Shown here piece by piece: positions 54,879 to 63,901 of a stretch of DNA of 64,000 nucleotides. Made by a program: the position numbers and the translations under genes. The first letter of the stretch is position 1, and each line of letters begins with the position of its first letter. This DNA comes from Leptospiraceae bacterium (lineage in GTDB: Bacteria; Spirochaetota; Leptospiria; Leptospirales; Leptospiraceae), in NCBI GenBank assembly GCA_017996175.1, contig JAGOHK010000007.1:28465-92464 (forward strand). Reading direction: 5' to 3'. The notes under the pieces were generated by a model that had not been told where the DNA came from, searched no databases, and saw nothing but the letters and a program-made list of their open reading frames with translations.

Positions 54879-55511
54879 TTATTTTTCTTTACGTTTTTGT
54901 GCTACGATTCGTTGGAATTCTTGGATATTATGAACAACAACTCTGTCGTTATAAATATCAATCTTTCCTGATTTTTTAAGTTGAGCTAGAACTTTTTGTA
55001 CTTCTCCAACTGGTTGTCCACACCAGTGACCGACATCATCCACAGTTACTTTGAGAGTAACTTCTTTTTGGTGATCGTTTATACCTTGTTTTTCGTAGAG
55101 CATCATGAATACATCGGAAACTTTTCCGATGATATCATCCATTAATAAAATCATGAGACGTCTTTTGGCATCATAAATACGAGTAGAAAAAATAGTAAGG
55201 ACTCTAAGTGCAAGTTGGGGATTTTTGGTCATTAATAATTCGAAGTTAGCGCGGTTAAAGTTAAGTGCACGTACTTCAGTAATACAAACTGCCGTTGCTG
55301 AACGTGGTTGCTCTTCTAAAATTGCCATCTCTCCGAAAATGTCCCCAGACTCTAGAACGTCTAACGTTTTGATGGAAGATCCAACGGTTTTAGTAATCTT
55401 TACTTGTCCTTCTTGGATTAGGTAAAAATCATTCCCAGGTTCATATTCACAAAAAATAATTTCATTTGGTTTAAATACTTTTCCAAATTTTCCAAACATT
55501 GCTTCTAGCAT
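54879..55511 (-). CDS. Crp-like cyclic-nucleotide-binding protein
   Basis: 210 residues. cNMP-binding domain at 10-120 ([29 protein letters not shown]) and a C-terminal helical part of the winged-helix type ([23 protein letters not shown]). The residue pattern G-E-M-A / R-S-A matches the phosphate-binding cassette, so ligand binding is likely. It starts 4 nt after the next upstream gene; both form an operon. Confidence 0.88.
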   Translation of the reverse strand: MLEAMFGKFGKVFKPNEIIFCEYEPGNDFYLIQEGQVKITKTVGSSIKTLDVLESGDIFGEMAILEEQPRSATAVCITEVRALNFNRANFELLMTKNPQLALRVLTIFSTRIYDAKRRLMILLMDDIIGKVSDVFMMLYEKQGINDHQKEVTLKVTVDDVGHWCGQPVGEVQKVLAQLKKSGKIDIYNDRVVVHNIQEFQRIVAQKRKEK

Positions 55512-55515
55512 ACTA

Positions 55516-56577
55516 TCAACCTCCCAGTCTCGCTATTTCAGAATTAGCCTTAGATGTAAACTCATCGGCAGGAGGCAGGCTAGTAACTTTTTTATAGAGC
55601 ATGATGGCTTTGTCTTTTTCCCCTTTGCTTTCAGAAACAAAACCTAAATTATAAATTGCTTCTTTTACTTTCTCACCTTTAGAATATTTTTTTACATAAG
55701 CGGATAACGAGCCGTATGCGGCGTCCCATTGTTCTAATTTTAATTGAGACATCCCATAAAAAAAGTAAGCATTTTCGATATGTTTTTCATCGCCAGGAGC
55801 TGCGGGAGGTAACGCTAATAAAGACTTATACCCAGCTAATGCTCCTTGGTAATTTCCTGACTCATACAAATCATCAGCCTCTGCAATAGAGTCAGCAATG
55901 GAAAGATCTGTACTTAGAGCTTGGATTTTTGTCGCAGTTGCTGCTGGATTTGCCGGACGATTTAAAGAAGCTGCTAGCTTTGACGGTTCCCGACGCTCTG
56001 CTTCATAGACTAACTCAGGCATATTCATTGGAAACATCGAACTTTTGGATGCTATCTTAGCTAATTCCTGTGCTCTGCTTGCGTAATTGCCCGTAGGATA
56101 ATGTTCGATATATTTATTATATGCATAAACAGCATGTTCAAAATTTCCTGTTTTATGAAATACTTCTGCCACATTCATAAGTTCAAAGGCAGGAGATTTT
56201 TGATCTCCAAATTGACCTAAATTCTCTCGGACTTTTCCATGGATTTGGCGGAGTTGGCTAGAAAATACTTTCATCATCTTGAGGATAAGATGCGTTTTGT
56301 TCGCTACAAAAACTTCAAAGTCAGCCAATTTAAAAACGAGGATACTTGCTCCCCCAATTACTTGTGCGGTCTCCTCTCTAGGATAACGACCGAGAGCAGA
56401 TTTTACACCAAAGAACTCACCTAATTTAACATCTTCTTTGATTTCCATTTTACTGTCTACGGACATGTACGTAAGAATCACGCGTCCATTTTGTAAGACG
56501 TAAATATCTTCTGCCCTGTCTTTTTCAAAATAGACAATCGAGCCAGCTTTGTAATTTCTTATTATTGGTCCTGCCAA
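55516..56577 (-). CDS. cNMP-binding domain and TPR-like protein
   Basis: 353 residues. cNMP-binding domain at about 5-110 ([16 protein letters not shown]) with a less typical cassette (G-E-F-F-G-V-K-S-A). Residues 130-350 hold TPR/YfgC-like helical pairs ([36 protein letters not shown]). It is the first gene of the operon with the Crp-like protein and may present it with partners. Confidence 0.8.
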   Translation of the reverse strand: MAGPIIRNYKAGSIVYFEKDRAEDIYVLQNGRVILTYMSVDSKMEIKEDVKLGEFFGVKSALGRYPREETAQVIGGASILVFKLADFEVFVANKTHLILKMMKVFSSQLRQIHGKVRENLGQFGDQKSPAFELMNVAEVFHKTGNFEHAVYAYNKYIEHYPTGNYASRAQELAKIASKSSMFPMNMPELVYEAERREPSKLAASLNRPANPAATATKIQALSTDLSIADSIAEADDLYESGNYQGALAGYKSLLALPPAAPGDEKHIENAYFFYGMSQLKLEQWDAAYGSLSAYVKKYSKGEKVKEAIYNLGFVSESKGEKDKAIMLYKKVTSLPPADEFTSKANSEIARLGG

Positions 56578-56638
56578 GAGCGTATCCCTTCTATTTTCAC
56601 TATTATTATAACAATCGTCAAAAAACCAATCTTTTTAT

Positions 56639-57295
56639 CTAACTTTTAATTAAACTAATTGGATCCAAAGTCTTTTTTCCTTGATTTACTTGGAAATACA
56701 ATCCTTTTTCCTTTACCAAGTTCCCTAAAGTCTCCCCTTTTTTTACTGTTTGACCTTCGGCTACAAATACTTCCTCTAAATTTCCATACACAGTAAAATA
56801 TCCGTTCGGGTGCTCTATGATTACGTAATTATAATACCCGTCCATGTAGTCGATAGCAACAACACGTCCTTCCATAGAGGATAGGACAGAACCAATCTCG
56901 ATTGGACTAAAAACAATTCCCTTATGTGGATTTTCTGGATTAGGAGAAAAATTTACCGTCGCAATCAGCTTTTGGTTGAACGGGCGGGTAAACTGAGAGG
57001 ATTGTTTCACCTGCGGTCGCGCTGGGTCAGATGGAGGGGTTAGCGGAACGATGATTTTTTCTTTTTCTGGAATCGGCGGTGTGTTTGGTTTAGGAATTGA
57101 GTCAGTCGTATATTGTTTTACTTCCGAAATAAATGGGTAAGCTTTTATAATTTCTCTGTCGGAAGTATTGGGAGTTATGGGTTTTTCTTCTTGCACTTTG
57201 ATTTTACGATAATTTAGAATCTCCGAGTGCAACTGTGTCATCCCAACACCAGCCAAGAATAAAAATAAAATAGAATTCTTTTGTTTCAAAACCAT
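56639..57295 (-). CDS. Exported LytM (M23) domain protein, catalytically degenerate
   Basis: 218 residues with a signal peptide and a Pro/Lys-rich linker (about 70-110). The LytM domain occupies 125-217: I-E-H-P-N-G-Y-F-T-V-Y-G-N-L, V-A-E-G-Q-T-V-K-K-G-E-T-L-G, L-Y-F-Q-V. Zinc ligands are replaced: the canonical Y-G-H-L is Y-G-N-L and H-L-H-F-E is G-L-Y-F-Q. It is therefore a non-enzymatic LytM factor like EnvC or NlpD, which activate amidases in cell separation, rather than an endopeptidase. Confidence 0.85.
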   Translation of the reverse strand: MVLKQKNSILFLFLAGVGMTQLHSEILNYRKIKVQEEKPITPNTSDREIIKAYPFISEVKQYTTDSIPKPNTPPIPEKEKIIVPLTPPSDPARPQVKQSSQFTRPFNQKLIATVNFSPNPENPHKGIVFSPIEIGSVLSSMEGRVVAIDYMDGYYNYVIIEHPNGYFTVYGNLEEVFVAEGQTVKKGETLGNLVKEKGLYFQVNQGKKTLDPISLIKS

Positions 57296-57485
57296 TTCTC
57301 CTCGTTTATTGTTTTCGAAAAAATCGTTTTATTTGTAACATTTTTTGAAATTTGTCAAGAAAGAAAAAAAGAAAGAGAAAGTTTTTTCGTCTAATGCAAA
57401 ATTCCTTGAAAGTCCTTTTCTTTGCTTTTCCATGGCTTCCTACTTTTCTACTTGAATCAATACTAAGTAGAAAAAATCTATCCAC

Positions 57486-58676
57486 ATGAACCAATTCCTT
57501 CGACTACTTGGCGTAAGCCTTTTCCTAATAACGTTTCTGATTAATTGCAATTTATTCCAATCCAAGACAGAGCCTGAGCCTGAAGAGGTTACTAACGATA
57601 TTCCAGTTGTTAACATAGAAACTAAAGAAGACAAAGAGGAAGCAGTAACGAGTATAGTTAAGCCAGAGCCAAGTTATAAATTAGTGGCGAGTACAGACAA
57701 GGTAGATTTTTTTATTGAACCTAAGTTTGGAATGGTAGAGCCTTTTCAGGATAAACTAGCGTTCGTAAAATTCCAAGAAAAGAAAAAAACAAAAGAGGGT
57801 TATATTGATTTGTCGGGAAATCTAGTTATTACGACTAATTTTGATTATCCTAACTTCTCCTTTCGTTATGGACTAGCAAAAGTAGTGAAAGATAATAAAA
57901 CCGGGTTTATTGGAAAAAATGGAAAAGTAGAAATCCCTTTACAATTCCAAGATGCAGGAGAATTTTTTGATACACTCACCTGGTTTAAGGCTAATGGCAA
58001 ATACGGTTTTATCAATTTACAAGGAAAAGTAGTCATTCCAGCCATATACGACTTAGTTGAATTGTTCCAAGAAGGGTTATCCTGCGTTAGCCAAAAAGGG
58101 AATTTTGGATTTATAAATGAAAAGGGAGAAAAAATAATTGGCTTTCAATTCCAAGAAGCAAATTCTTTTAAAGAAGGTCTCGCATCTGTAAAACAAAATG
58201 GAAAGTATTTTTTTATTAACAAGTATGGGAAAAGAGCTATTAAACCCAGTTTCGATTTTGCGAACTCATTTTATGAAGGTTTAGCGCGTGTGCGTGTAAA
58301 AGATAAATATGGATACATTAACAAACAGGGTGATTTTGTTGTCAAACCAAGTTTAGAACAAATGTACCATGACGCATTTCATTTTAGAGAAGGTAGAGCT
58401 GTTTTCAGTAAAGGGGATAAATACGGTTATCTGGATAGATCCGGTAAGGTGGTGATTGAGGCTAAGTTCGATTTTGCGGACTCGTTCTATGAAGACTTGG
58501 CTGTTGTGGCAGTTGGAAAAAAAGTAGGTTACATCAACCGCTACGGGGAATACGTAGTGAAACCCCAATTCGACAATGGCGAAAATTTTTCAGAAGGTTA
58601 CGCTGCCGTAAAAAAAGGCGACCTATACGGCTTTATCCGAAAGGAAGACGTGGCGAGAGAAGTAGTTGTGAAATGA
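57486..58676 (+). CDS. WG-repeat lipoprotein
   Basis: 396 residues with a lipobox (F-L-I-N-C, Cys21). A Glu/Thr-rich linker leads to about nine WG-type units with the pattern [YW]-G-[FY]-I-[ND]-x-x-G-x-[FV]-[VI]-[VIK]-x-x-x-F and F-x-E-G-L-A-x-V, more regular than in the 3245-4540 protein. It is probably surface-exposed. A dispersed repeat begins directly at its stop codon. Confidence 0.88.
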   Translation: MNQFLRLLGVSLFLITFLINCNLFQSKTEPEPEEVTNDIPVVNIETKEDKEEAVTSIVKPEPSYKLVASTDKVDFFIEPKFGMVEPFQDKLAFVKFQEKKKTKEGYIDLSGNLVITTNFDYPNFSFRYGLAKVVKDNKTGFIGKNGKVEIPLQFQDAGEFFDTLTWFKANGKYGFINLQGKVVIPAIYDLVELFQEGLSCVSQKGNFGFINEKGEKIIGFQFQEANSFKEGLASVKQNGKYFFINKYGKRAIKPSFDFANSFYEGLARVRVKDKYGYINKQGDFVVKPSLEQMYHDAFHFREGRAVFSKGDKYGYLDRSGKVVIEAKFDFADSFYEDLAVVAVGKKVGYINRYGEYVVKPQFDNGENFSEGYAAVKKGDLYGFIRKEDVAREVVVK

Positions 58677-58680
58677 AAGA

Positions 58681-58745
58681 TTACCACCGATGGACACCGA
58701 TAAAGTAACGATAAAAGATACGATGGTTTTTATTTTGGTTTTGGA
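58681..58745. repeat. Dispersed repeat, inverse copy of 30629-30667
   Basis: Starts ACCACCGATGGACACCGATA and continues with 39 bases (58707-58745) that are the exact reverse complement of 30629-30667. The ACCGATGGACACCGA unit also occurs at 30523-30540 and, diverged, at 52120-52140. Confidence 0.8.
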
Positions 58746-58800
58746 AGGCTTCGTGAATTTATATGCTTCGCGTTAAAGACATTAATGAGATAAAGGTAAT

Positions 58801-58833
58801 AAAAAAAGAGGATGGTTGCCCATCCTCAAAAAA
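58801..58833 (-). terminator. Terminator hairpin for the minus strand
   Basis: GAGGATGG-TTGC-CCATCCTC is a perfect 8-bp stem; on the minus strand it is followed by seven T. It lies 20 bp downstream of the truncated frame at 58853-59037 and would have ended its transcript. Confidence 0.75.
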
Positions 58834-58852
58834 GGAATTAATCAATAGAATA

Positions 58853-59037
58853 CTATGCCTTCCGCCTCCTTGGTTTTAGTTTACCTTCTAAAAACTTGGC
58901 ATAGAGGAATATGAGTCCCTCTAAGATACCAGAATTAGCAACTGCTGCAAAGAACAAAAGTAGTACAAGCGGAATATCCGTTGATATACCGTAAATGGGA
59001 AGGGTAATGAGCGTATTAGCCGCTATTTGGTCAGCTT
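58853..59037 (-). pseudogene. 5'-truncated membrane protein gene remnant
   Basis: The minus strand has an open frame of about 60 codons reading A-A-N-T-L-I-T-L-P-I-Y-G-I, a 20-residue hydrophobic helix with L-L-L-F-F-A-A-V-A, and a basic tail R-R-R-K-A before TAG. A stop (TAG) interrupts the frame upstream and no ATG, GTG or TTG start with a ribosome site is present. The terminator after it supports a former gene. The family is unknown. Confidence 0.5.
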
Positions 59038-59114
59038 TCTATTTTTAATCTAAGAAGGTTAAAAGAAATGGCTTATTCCGGAATTTAAAACGATTTGTTC
59101 GCAATTTGTGTATA

Positions 59115-59244
59115 TTACGGATACACTAAAGAGTAGACCAAACTGTGGGGTAAAGATTCCTCTAAAGCGCCTAGAATTTTTTTTTTAGGCGCTTTACAGG
59201 ATAGTTTAGAGGACAGTTTACCCCAATACTAAGTGTATCCGTAA
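59115..59244. repeat. 130-bp near-perfect palindrome
   Basis: TTACGGATACACT (59115-59127) pairs with AGTGTATCCGTAA (59232-59244), TGGGGTAAA with TTTACCCCA, CCTCTAAA with TTTAGAGG and AAAGCGCCTA with TAGGCGCTTT around a run of T. Mismatches are few. It could form a long hairpin in DNA or RNA; no gene is inside. Confidence 0.8.
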
Positions 59245-59271
59245 CACGAAGGAAATGTAATCCCCCTTAGT

Positions 59272-59295
59272 CCCCCTTTGCGAAAGGGGGTTTTT
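59272..59295 (+). terminator. Strong hairpin with T-tract, also part of a repeat
   Basis: CCCCCTTTGCGAAAGGGGG followed by five T has the form of a terminator. The same sequence with its AGTCCCCCTT flank is found inverted near 63866-63895, so it is also a dispersed element. Confidence 0.6.
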
Positions 59296-59360
59296 GTGTT
59301 GTGGGAATTTTTCGGATTATTGGTTAACGAAATAATAAAAAGTAATCCTTAGAACAGCGT

Positions 59361-59412
59361 CCCCGGCGAAGGCGTTGGTGAGCGTCTAGCGAAAGGGTGG
59401 AAGTAAAGGGGA
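59361..59412. repeat. Dispersed CGAAGGCGTTGGT repeat
   Basis: CCCCGGCGAAGGCGTTGGT and the following GCGAAAGGGTGGAAG are shared with 63746-63799; inverse, shorter forms occur at 30700-30733 and 53297-53329. Confidence 0.75.
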
Positions 59413-59425
59413 TACAGGGGATTAT

Positions 59426-59857
59426 CTACACAAGGTAAAACGTAAACTTACTCAAATTACTCAGCACACAACAAAGAATAGTCTCAGATCCTTTGAGAGA
59501 GAGAAAATACTTATTATCCTCCACTTTTTTTCCATAGACAAGATTAAGTCCGAGTTTGCATTCTTTCATCATAGAGCCAAAGTCTGATGACGGTATATAG
59601 TGATGATTCGCTACTTGTAGGATTTTTGTAAGTTCGATTAATTCTATAAAACAAGTCTTAGACGTTGTATCATTTGGATAATTTTCATGAAGCAAAACAC
59701 GAAGCTCAGAGGTTTCTACTTTGAATAGAATATTTCTATCTAACTCGTAATGATGCAAAGTAAATTCCAAAACTTGGTTTTCATACTTGTAAGAAAGCAA
59801 AGTAGAATCTCCACTTGTAGAAATGATTTGGTTTAAAGTAAGTTCTGTTGTATTCAT
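59426..59857 (-). CDS. Protein of unknown function
   Basis: 143 residues, soluble, starting at ATG 59857 with GGAGT in front. Strand-rich with no recognised motif. It is divergent from the small gene at 59882 with 24 nt between, so the two share a promoter region. Confidence 0.6.
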   Translation of the reverse strand: MNTTELTLNQIISTSGDSTLLSYKYENQVLEFTLHHYELDRNILFKVETSELRVLLHENYPNDTTSKTCFIELIELTKILQVANHHYIPSSDFGSMMKECKLGLNLVYGKKVEDNKYFLSLKGSETILCCVLSNLSKFTFYLV

Positions 59858-59881
59858 AGATTAAAGTACTCCGCGGCAAAA

Positions 59882-60052
59882 ATGGCAGACAAAGAAAAAA
59901 TAATCTTTTCCATTCAAGTTCCCAGTGAAATGAACGAGGAGTTAGAAGAAGAAACCAAACGGAAGTCTAGGTCTAGTAATTTTATTGTGAATCTTGCCTT
60001 GAAGGTTTTTCTAGAAAAGCCGGAGAAGGATAGAGATAAGTTGTATCCGTAA
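59882..60052 (+). CDS. Small ribbon-helix-helix-like protein
   Basis: 56 residues. An N-terminal strand (I-I-F-S-I-Q-V-P) is followed by an acidic helix (E-M-N-E-E-L-E-E-E-T), R-S-S-N-F-I-V-N-L-A-L-K-V-F and a charged tail, which matches the length and pattern of CopG/RHH antitoxins or repressors. There is no partner gene of the right size directly downstream. Confidence 0.6.
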   Translation: MADKEKIIFSIQVPSEMNEELEEETKRKSRSSNFIVNLALKVFLEKPEKDRDKLYP

Positions 60053-60210
60053 GGTTATAACAAAGTCAGAAACAAAAAACCACACATCTATTTTCGATGT
60101 CTCGGAAGAGATTTAAAGTAAATGCCAAAATAAAATGCACCTGTGCAAATAAAAAAGACTGCATTTGCTTCTACCAAATGCTATTTCTAAAAATTCAATC
60201 GCAAATTATT

Positions 60211-60324
60211 TTTGTCATTTGGTATATACTGCGATTGAGAATAATGCTAAAAAAGAAAATCGGTCTATTGCTAATTATATGCGGACTGTGATTGAGAAGT
60301 TATTGGCGAAGAAGGAGAAATGAG
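60211..60324 (+). pseudogene. RHH-like gene remnant
   Basis: In one frame the DNA reads A-I-E-N-N-A-K-K-E-N-R-S-I-A-N-Y-M-R-T-V-I-E-K-L-L before TGA at 60322-60324, the second half of a ribbon-helix-helix protein. The upstream part in this frame lacks a start and the usual N-terminal strand. A 20-codon frame beginning at the overlapping ATG 60321 could be the start of a lost partner gene. Confidence 0.4.
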
Positions 60325-60422
60325 CAGTTCGATCGAATTAGAAGTAGATAAATTAACAGAATTAGGTATCATACCAATGTAAATTGCATTTATACAAAGC
60401 ATTTACGCTTAGGAGTATAGGA

Positions 60423-60653
60423 ATGGCAAGAGGGATAATTTACATTTTAACGAATGAAAAATTTCAGGATAATATAATTAAAATTGGGAAAACGCAACAA
60501 GAGAATGTTGAAATTCGAATTCAGCAGTTAAATAGGGAAACAGGTGTTCCATTTCCGTTCGAATGTTATAGTGCTTTTGAAATTGATAATAATGATGAAA
60601 TTTTAAGCGATATACGAGACAGGTTTGATAGGACAGGAACTGAAGAAGGTTGA
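60423..60653 (+). CDS. Truncated T5orf172 (GIY-YIG-like) protein
   Basis: 76 residues from ATG 60423 with AGGAG before it; a longer start at 60384 is unlikely. G-I-I-Y-I-L-T-N-E-K, I-I-K-I-G-K-T and R-I-Q-Q-L-N-R-E-T-G-V-P-F-P-F are the hallmark of the T5orf172 domain. The stop comes where the family continues with a conserved H/E-containing helix and R-E-F-F motif, so this is probably a truncated copy. It lies just upstream of the methylase gene in accessory DNA. Confidence 0.75.
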   Translation: MARGIIYILTNEKFQDNIIKIGKTQQENVEIRIQQLNRETGVPFPFECYSAFEIDNNDEILSDIRDRFDRTGTEEG

Positions 60654-60823
60654 ATATAATTTTGATTAAATAGATGTCACAACTTCTGTGATAAGCATAT
60701 CGTAATCCTAAAAAAGATAGATATGAGAAATTCTAAAGTTTTCTAAACTTTCAAAATTAAAACTTTACCTTTTCTGCCTATTTTGTCAGGATGCTATGGT
60801 ATTCTGGGCATAGGTAATTAGTT

Positions 60824-63733
60824 TTGGCAAATAAAATTTTAGATAATAGCGAAGGAAGAGAAGTAGTTTCCTATATTCAGGAAGAATTACCTCATTCCAA
60901 AGAAGCTAAGTTTGCCATTGGATACTTTTATCTGAGTGGATTTCAATTAGTAGAATCTCATTTTCCAGTTGGTAGCGGTCTAAAACCTTTTCTGAAAATA
61001 GTAATGGGTCGAGAAACTGATTCTGATACCAGTAGCGAACTAATTACTGGATACGAGGCAAGAGAAAAAATCAAGCAAGAGTTATTAGAAGAGCTTCAAA
61101 GTTCAGATTTATCAGAAGAGAAAAAAGGAACTGGTTCTTTTTATACTCCCGAAGACATTACAACAGGGATGTCTGAAAAAGCAATTCTAGATTATATCAA
61201 GAAACAATTTACAAAGAAGTTTTCCGAGAAGAATGAGATTGGGCTATACGCGATTATCCGAGAGGCAAATCAAGATGAGTTGATCTTTTTATTTGAGTTA
61301 GTATCTCATTTAAAAATCTGTGATCCTGCTGTGGGGAGTGCGCATTTTCTAGAGTCTGCGATTGAAACAATGGTGCATGTATATGAAGAAATCTGGAAAA
61401 GAGCGATTAGCCTCAACCTAAAGAAAAAATTCTATATCCAAACAGGAAATGAAACAGGAGAAATAGTAAAAATTGATATTACAGAGTTACATCCTGAGAA
61501 AGAATTTGAAAAAGAAAAATTCTATTTGTATATCAAATACTTTATTATCCTGTCTCGCAATATCTATGGGGTAGATATAAGTGGGCGGGCGTTAAAGGTA
61601 GCAAAGGCAAGACTTTTTCTCACAATGGCGAAGCATTTTAATCTAGAGAAAAATACATTTGTGCGATTCCCCAATGTGCATTTCAACTTGCGAGAGGGAA
61701 ACTCTCTTGTGGGATACATCACATTAGCCGAGCCACCTGTCAATTCCAAGAAAAGAGATATTGTGAGTCACGACTTATTCTCGTTTGCCGCTAAAGATAC
61801 AAACCAATTACAAAAAATCCTAGAAGCTCTTCCGAAAGAATTTAAAGCAAAGATTCAAAAACTTTCTCTCGCTTTAGGACAGAAAGGAAAAATTCTACTC
61901 GAATTAGAAGACTTGGGAAATATATTAGCGAATAAAAAACTAGACAGTGCTGATTTCAAAAGAGCCTTAGAGATTAAGTCTGATTTGTCTCAGATTCATA
62001 TTGCAAGTTTATCTACTAACTTTGCATTACAGTTACAAAGTATATTAGAAAAAATCAATCTACTCTTTCGAGAAAAACTGGACGCAAGGTTTGTCGAAGA
62101 ATACGAATTAGGCACAGAAGGTGCAAAGTCCTTAAAAAGAAACCAAACCTTTCACTGGCAAATGGAATTTCCAGAAGTGTTTTACCTCTCCCCGCACTCT
62201 GCTGATATTGTAAAATCTAATACATCTAGCCCCTCTCCTAAGAGGCGAGGGGACTTGGTTGCAGGCTTTGATATTATTCTAGGTAATCCGCCTTATATAC
62301 AGTTGCAGAAGATACGAGAGCAGGCGGATTTGTTTGAGCAGTTGGAATATGAAACTTTTACCAAGACGGGAGATATTTATTGTCTATTCTATGAGAGGCA
62401 AATAGAGCTTTTGTGCTCTGGTGGATATGGGTTCTTTATCACTTCCAATTCCTGGATGCGAACCCAATACGGAGCGGCATTACGCAAGTATCTGCTAGAA
62501 AATTCCAATCCATTACTATTACTAAACTTTGAAGATACACAAATATTTGATGCGGCAATTGTAGAACCTAACATGCTACTACTAGAAAAAGAACATAACG
62601 CAAAACAATTAGAAGCCGCCAGCATCACAAGTGATTATAAAGCAGGTTCGAATCTATTTATATTTTTTGAAAAAAATAAAATGCATTTGGTAAATCTATC
62701 TGATGCGGAATGGAGTGTTGGAACACAAGAAGGTTCAGATATCAAGGCAATAATTGAAAGAAATGGAATCAAGATTGAGGATATTCGCCCTAAGATTGTT
62801 ATGAACTATGGAATTAAGACAGGATATAATAATGCATTTGTAATCCCTGGTGAAATAAAAAAGGAATTAACCAAAAATAAAAAAAATGCCAATATTATTA
62901 AGCCAATGTTACGCGGAAGAGATTTAAAAAAGTATTATTATGAATTTGCCGATCAATGGATTATTTTTACTAGGAAGGGGATAAACATTAATGAATACCC
63001 TGATATAAAGGATTACCTATTACAATACAAAAAAGAACTTACTCCTGGTGTAGGAAGAAAGCCCGGTTCTTACGAATGGTATGAGATTCAAGATAATGTT
63101 GCTTACTTTGAAGATTTTGCTAAACCTAAAATTATTTGGGGAAGAATTTCAGATACTGCAAAATTTACTTTCGATGATAAAAGTCATTATGTTTTAGATT
63201 CTTTATTTACGATGCAAAGTCATATCGATAAGTATCTCATTGGAATTTTAAATTCAAAAGTATGTGAATGGTATTATTATAAAATATGTACAACCTCTGG
63301 AATGGGGACTGCCTTCTGGTATAAATATAATGTAGAAAAAATCCCCATTCCCCGCGCACCCATCGACAATCCAGAATTACAAAAACCATTTGAGACTATT
63401 GTAGATTATATCATCACTGGAAAAAAACTTTCCCAAGAAATGAAAAATCCAAGTCTGAATACCTTTGCCGAATTCTTCGAGCGGGTAATAGACGGTATGG
63501 TCTTCGAACTTTTCTTTGCTGATGAATTTAAAGCGAAAGGAATTAAAATTCTCGAACATCTAAAAGACCTGCCTTCGATTTTAGATAGAAAAACAGATTT
63601 AGAGAAAGCTTTGTTTTTGGAAGAGCAATTCAAATCTTTCACTCAACCAAAAAATCCGGTTAATATCGCATTAGCCACCATCGACCTTGTGGAATCCGTG
63701 CGTTATGTGCTAGAGGATTTGAGGAAGAAATGA
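60824..63733 (+). CDS. Chimeric Eco57I/PglX-like N6-adenine DNA methylase
   Basis: 969 residues from TTG 60824. Residues 1-70 (S-E-G-R-E-V-V-S-Y-I-Q-E-E-L, A-I-G-Y-F-Y-L-S-G-F and M-G-R-E-T) resemble the N-terminus of phospholipase-D-like/SNF2 helicase proteins of defence systems. From about 105 it becomes a methylase: G-T-G-S-F-Y-T-P-E-D-I, motif I D-P-A-V-G-S-A-H-F-L, G-V-D-I-S-G-R-A-L and the catalytic G-N-P-P-Y at about 487. A TaqI-type target-recognition region follows (G-I-K-T-G-Y-N-N-A-F, L-R-G-R-D-L-K). The helicase or nuclease that the N-terminus came from is absent. Confidence 0.85.
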   Translation: MANKILDNSEGREVVSYIQEELPHSKEAKFAIGYFYLSGFQLVESHFPVGSGLKPFLKIVMGRETDSDTSSELITGYEAREKIKQELLEELQSSDLSEEKKGTGSFYTPEDITTGMSEKAILDYIKKQFTKKFSEKNEIGLYAIIREANQDELIFLFELVSHLKICDPAVGSAHFLESAIETMVHVYEEIWKRAISLNLKKKFYIQTGNETGEIVKIDITELHPEKEFEKEKFYLYIKYFIILSRNIYGVDISGRALKVAKARLFLTMAKHFNLEKNTFVRFPNVHFNLREGNSLVGYITLAEPPVNSKKRDIVSHDLFSFAAKDTNQLQKILEALPKEFKAKIQKLSLALGQKGKILLELEDLGNILANKKLDSADFKRALEIKSDLSQIHIASLSTNFALQLQSILEKINLLFREKLDARFVEEYELGTEGAKSLKRNQTFHWQMEFPEVFYLSPHSADIVKSNTSSPSPKRRGDLVAGFDIILGNPPYIQLQKIREQADLFEQLEYETFTKTGDIYCLFYERQIELLCSGGYGFFITSNSWMRTQYGAALRKYLLENSNPLLLLNFEDTQIFDAAIVEPNMLLLEKEHNAKQLEAASITSDYKAGSNLFIFFEKNKMHLVNLSDAEWSVGTQEGSDIKAIIERNGIKIEDIRPKIVMNYGIKTGYNNAFVIPGEIKKELTKNKKNANIIKPMLRGRDLKKYYYEFADQWIIFTRKGININEYPDIKDYLLQYKKELTPGVGRKPGSYEWYEIQDNVAYFEDFAKPKIIWGRISDTAKFTFDDKSHYVLDSLFTMQSHIDKYLIGILNSKVCEWYYYKICTTSGMGTAFWYKYNVEKIPIPRAPIDNPELQKPFETIVDYIITGKKLSQEMKNPSLNTFAEFFERVIDGMVFELFFADEFKAKGIKILEHLKDLPSILDRKTDLEKALFLEEQFKSFTQPKNPVNIALATIDLVESVRYVLEDLRKK

Positions 63734-63745
63734 AATCCCCCCTGC

Positions 63746-63899
63746 CCCCGGCGAAGGCGTTGGTCAGCGAAAGCTGAAGGGTGGAAGCGAAAGGGGGTTT
63801 AGGAGTAGGGAGAATTTTTAGTGAAATAGATTTACGATATAAAAAAGATAAACGTTAGCACAGAACCCCCTTTCGCAAAGGGGGACTAAGGGGGATTCA
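63746..63899. repeat. Dispersed repeats between methylase and BRO-type gene
   Basis: 63746-63799 carries the CCCCGGCGAAGGCGTTGGT unit with a GCGAAAGGGGG tail; 63866-63899 carries CCCCCTTTCGCAAAGGGGG-ACTAAGGGGGA, inverse to 59262-59290. The two ends are thus an inverted pair of the arrangement at 59262-59412. Confidence 0.7.
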
Positions 63900-63901
63900 G
63901 T

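Larger units (their letters stand above)
58677..59425. other. Repeat-rich interval with gene remnants
   Basis: From left to right: dispersed repeat 58681-58745, minus-strand terminator 58801-58833, a 5'-truncated gene 58853-59037, a 130-bp palindrome 59115-59244, a C5/G5 terminator hairpin 59272-59295 and a repeat unit 59361-59412. No complete gene is present. Confidence 0.7.

Noticed and set aside
60097..60291. A 64-codon Lys- and Ile-rich open frame
   Set aside because: The overlapping other frame encodes a recognisable RHH-like half; this frame has no ribosome-binding site or motif.
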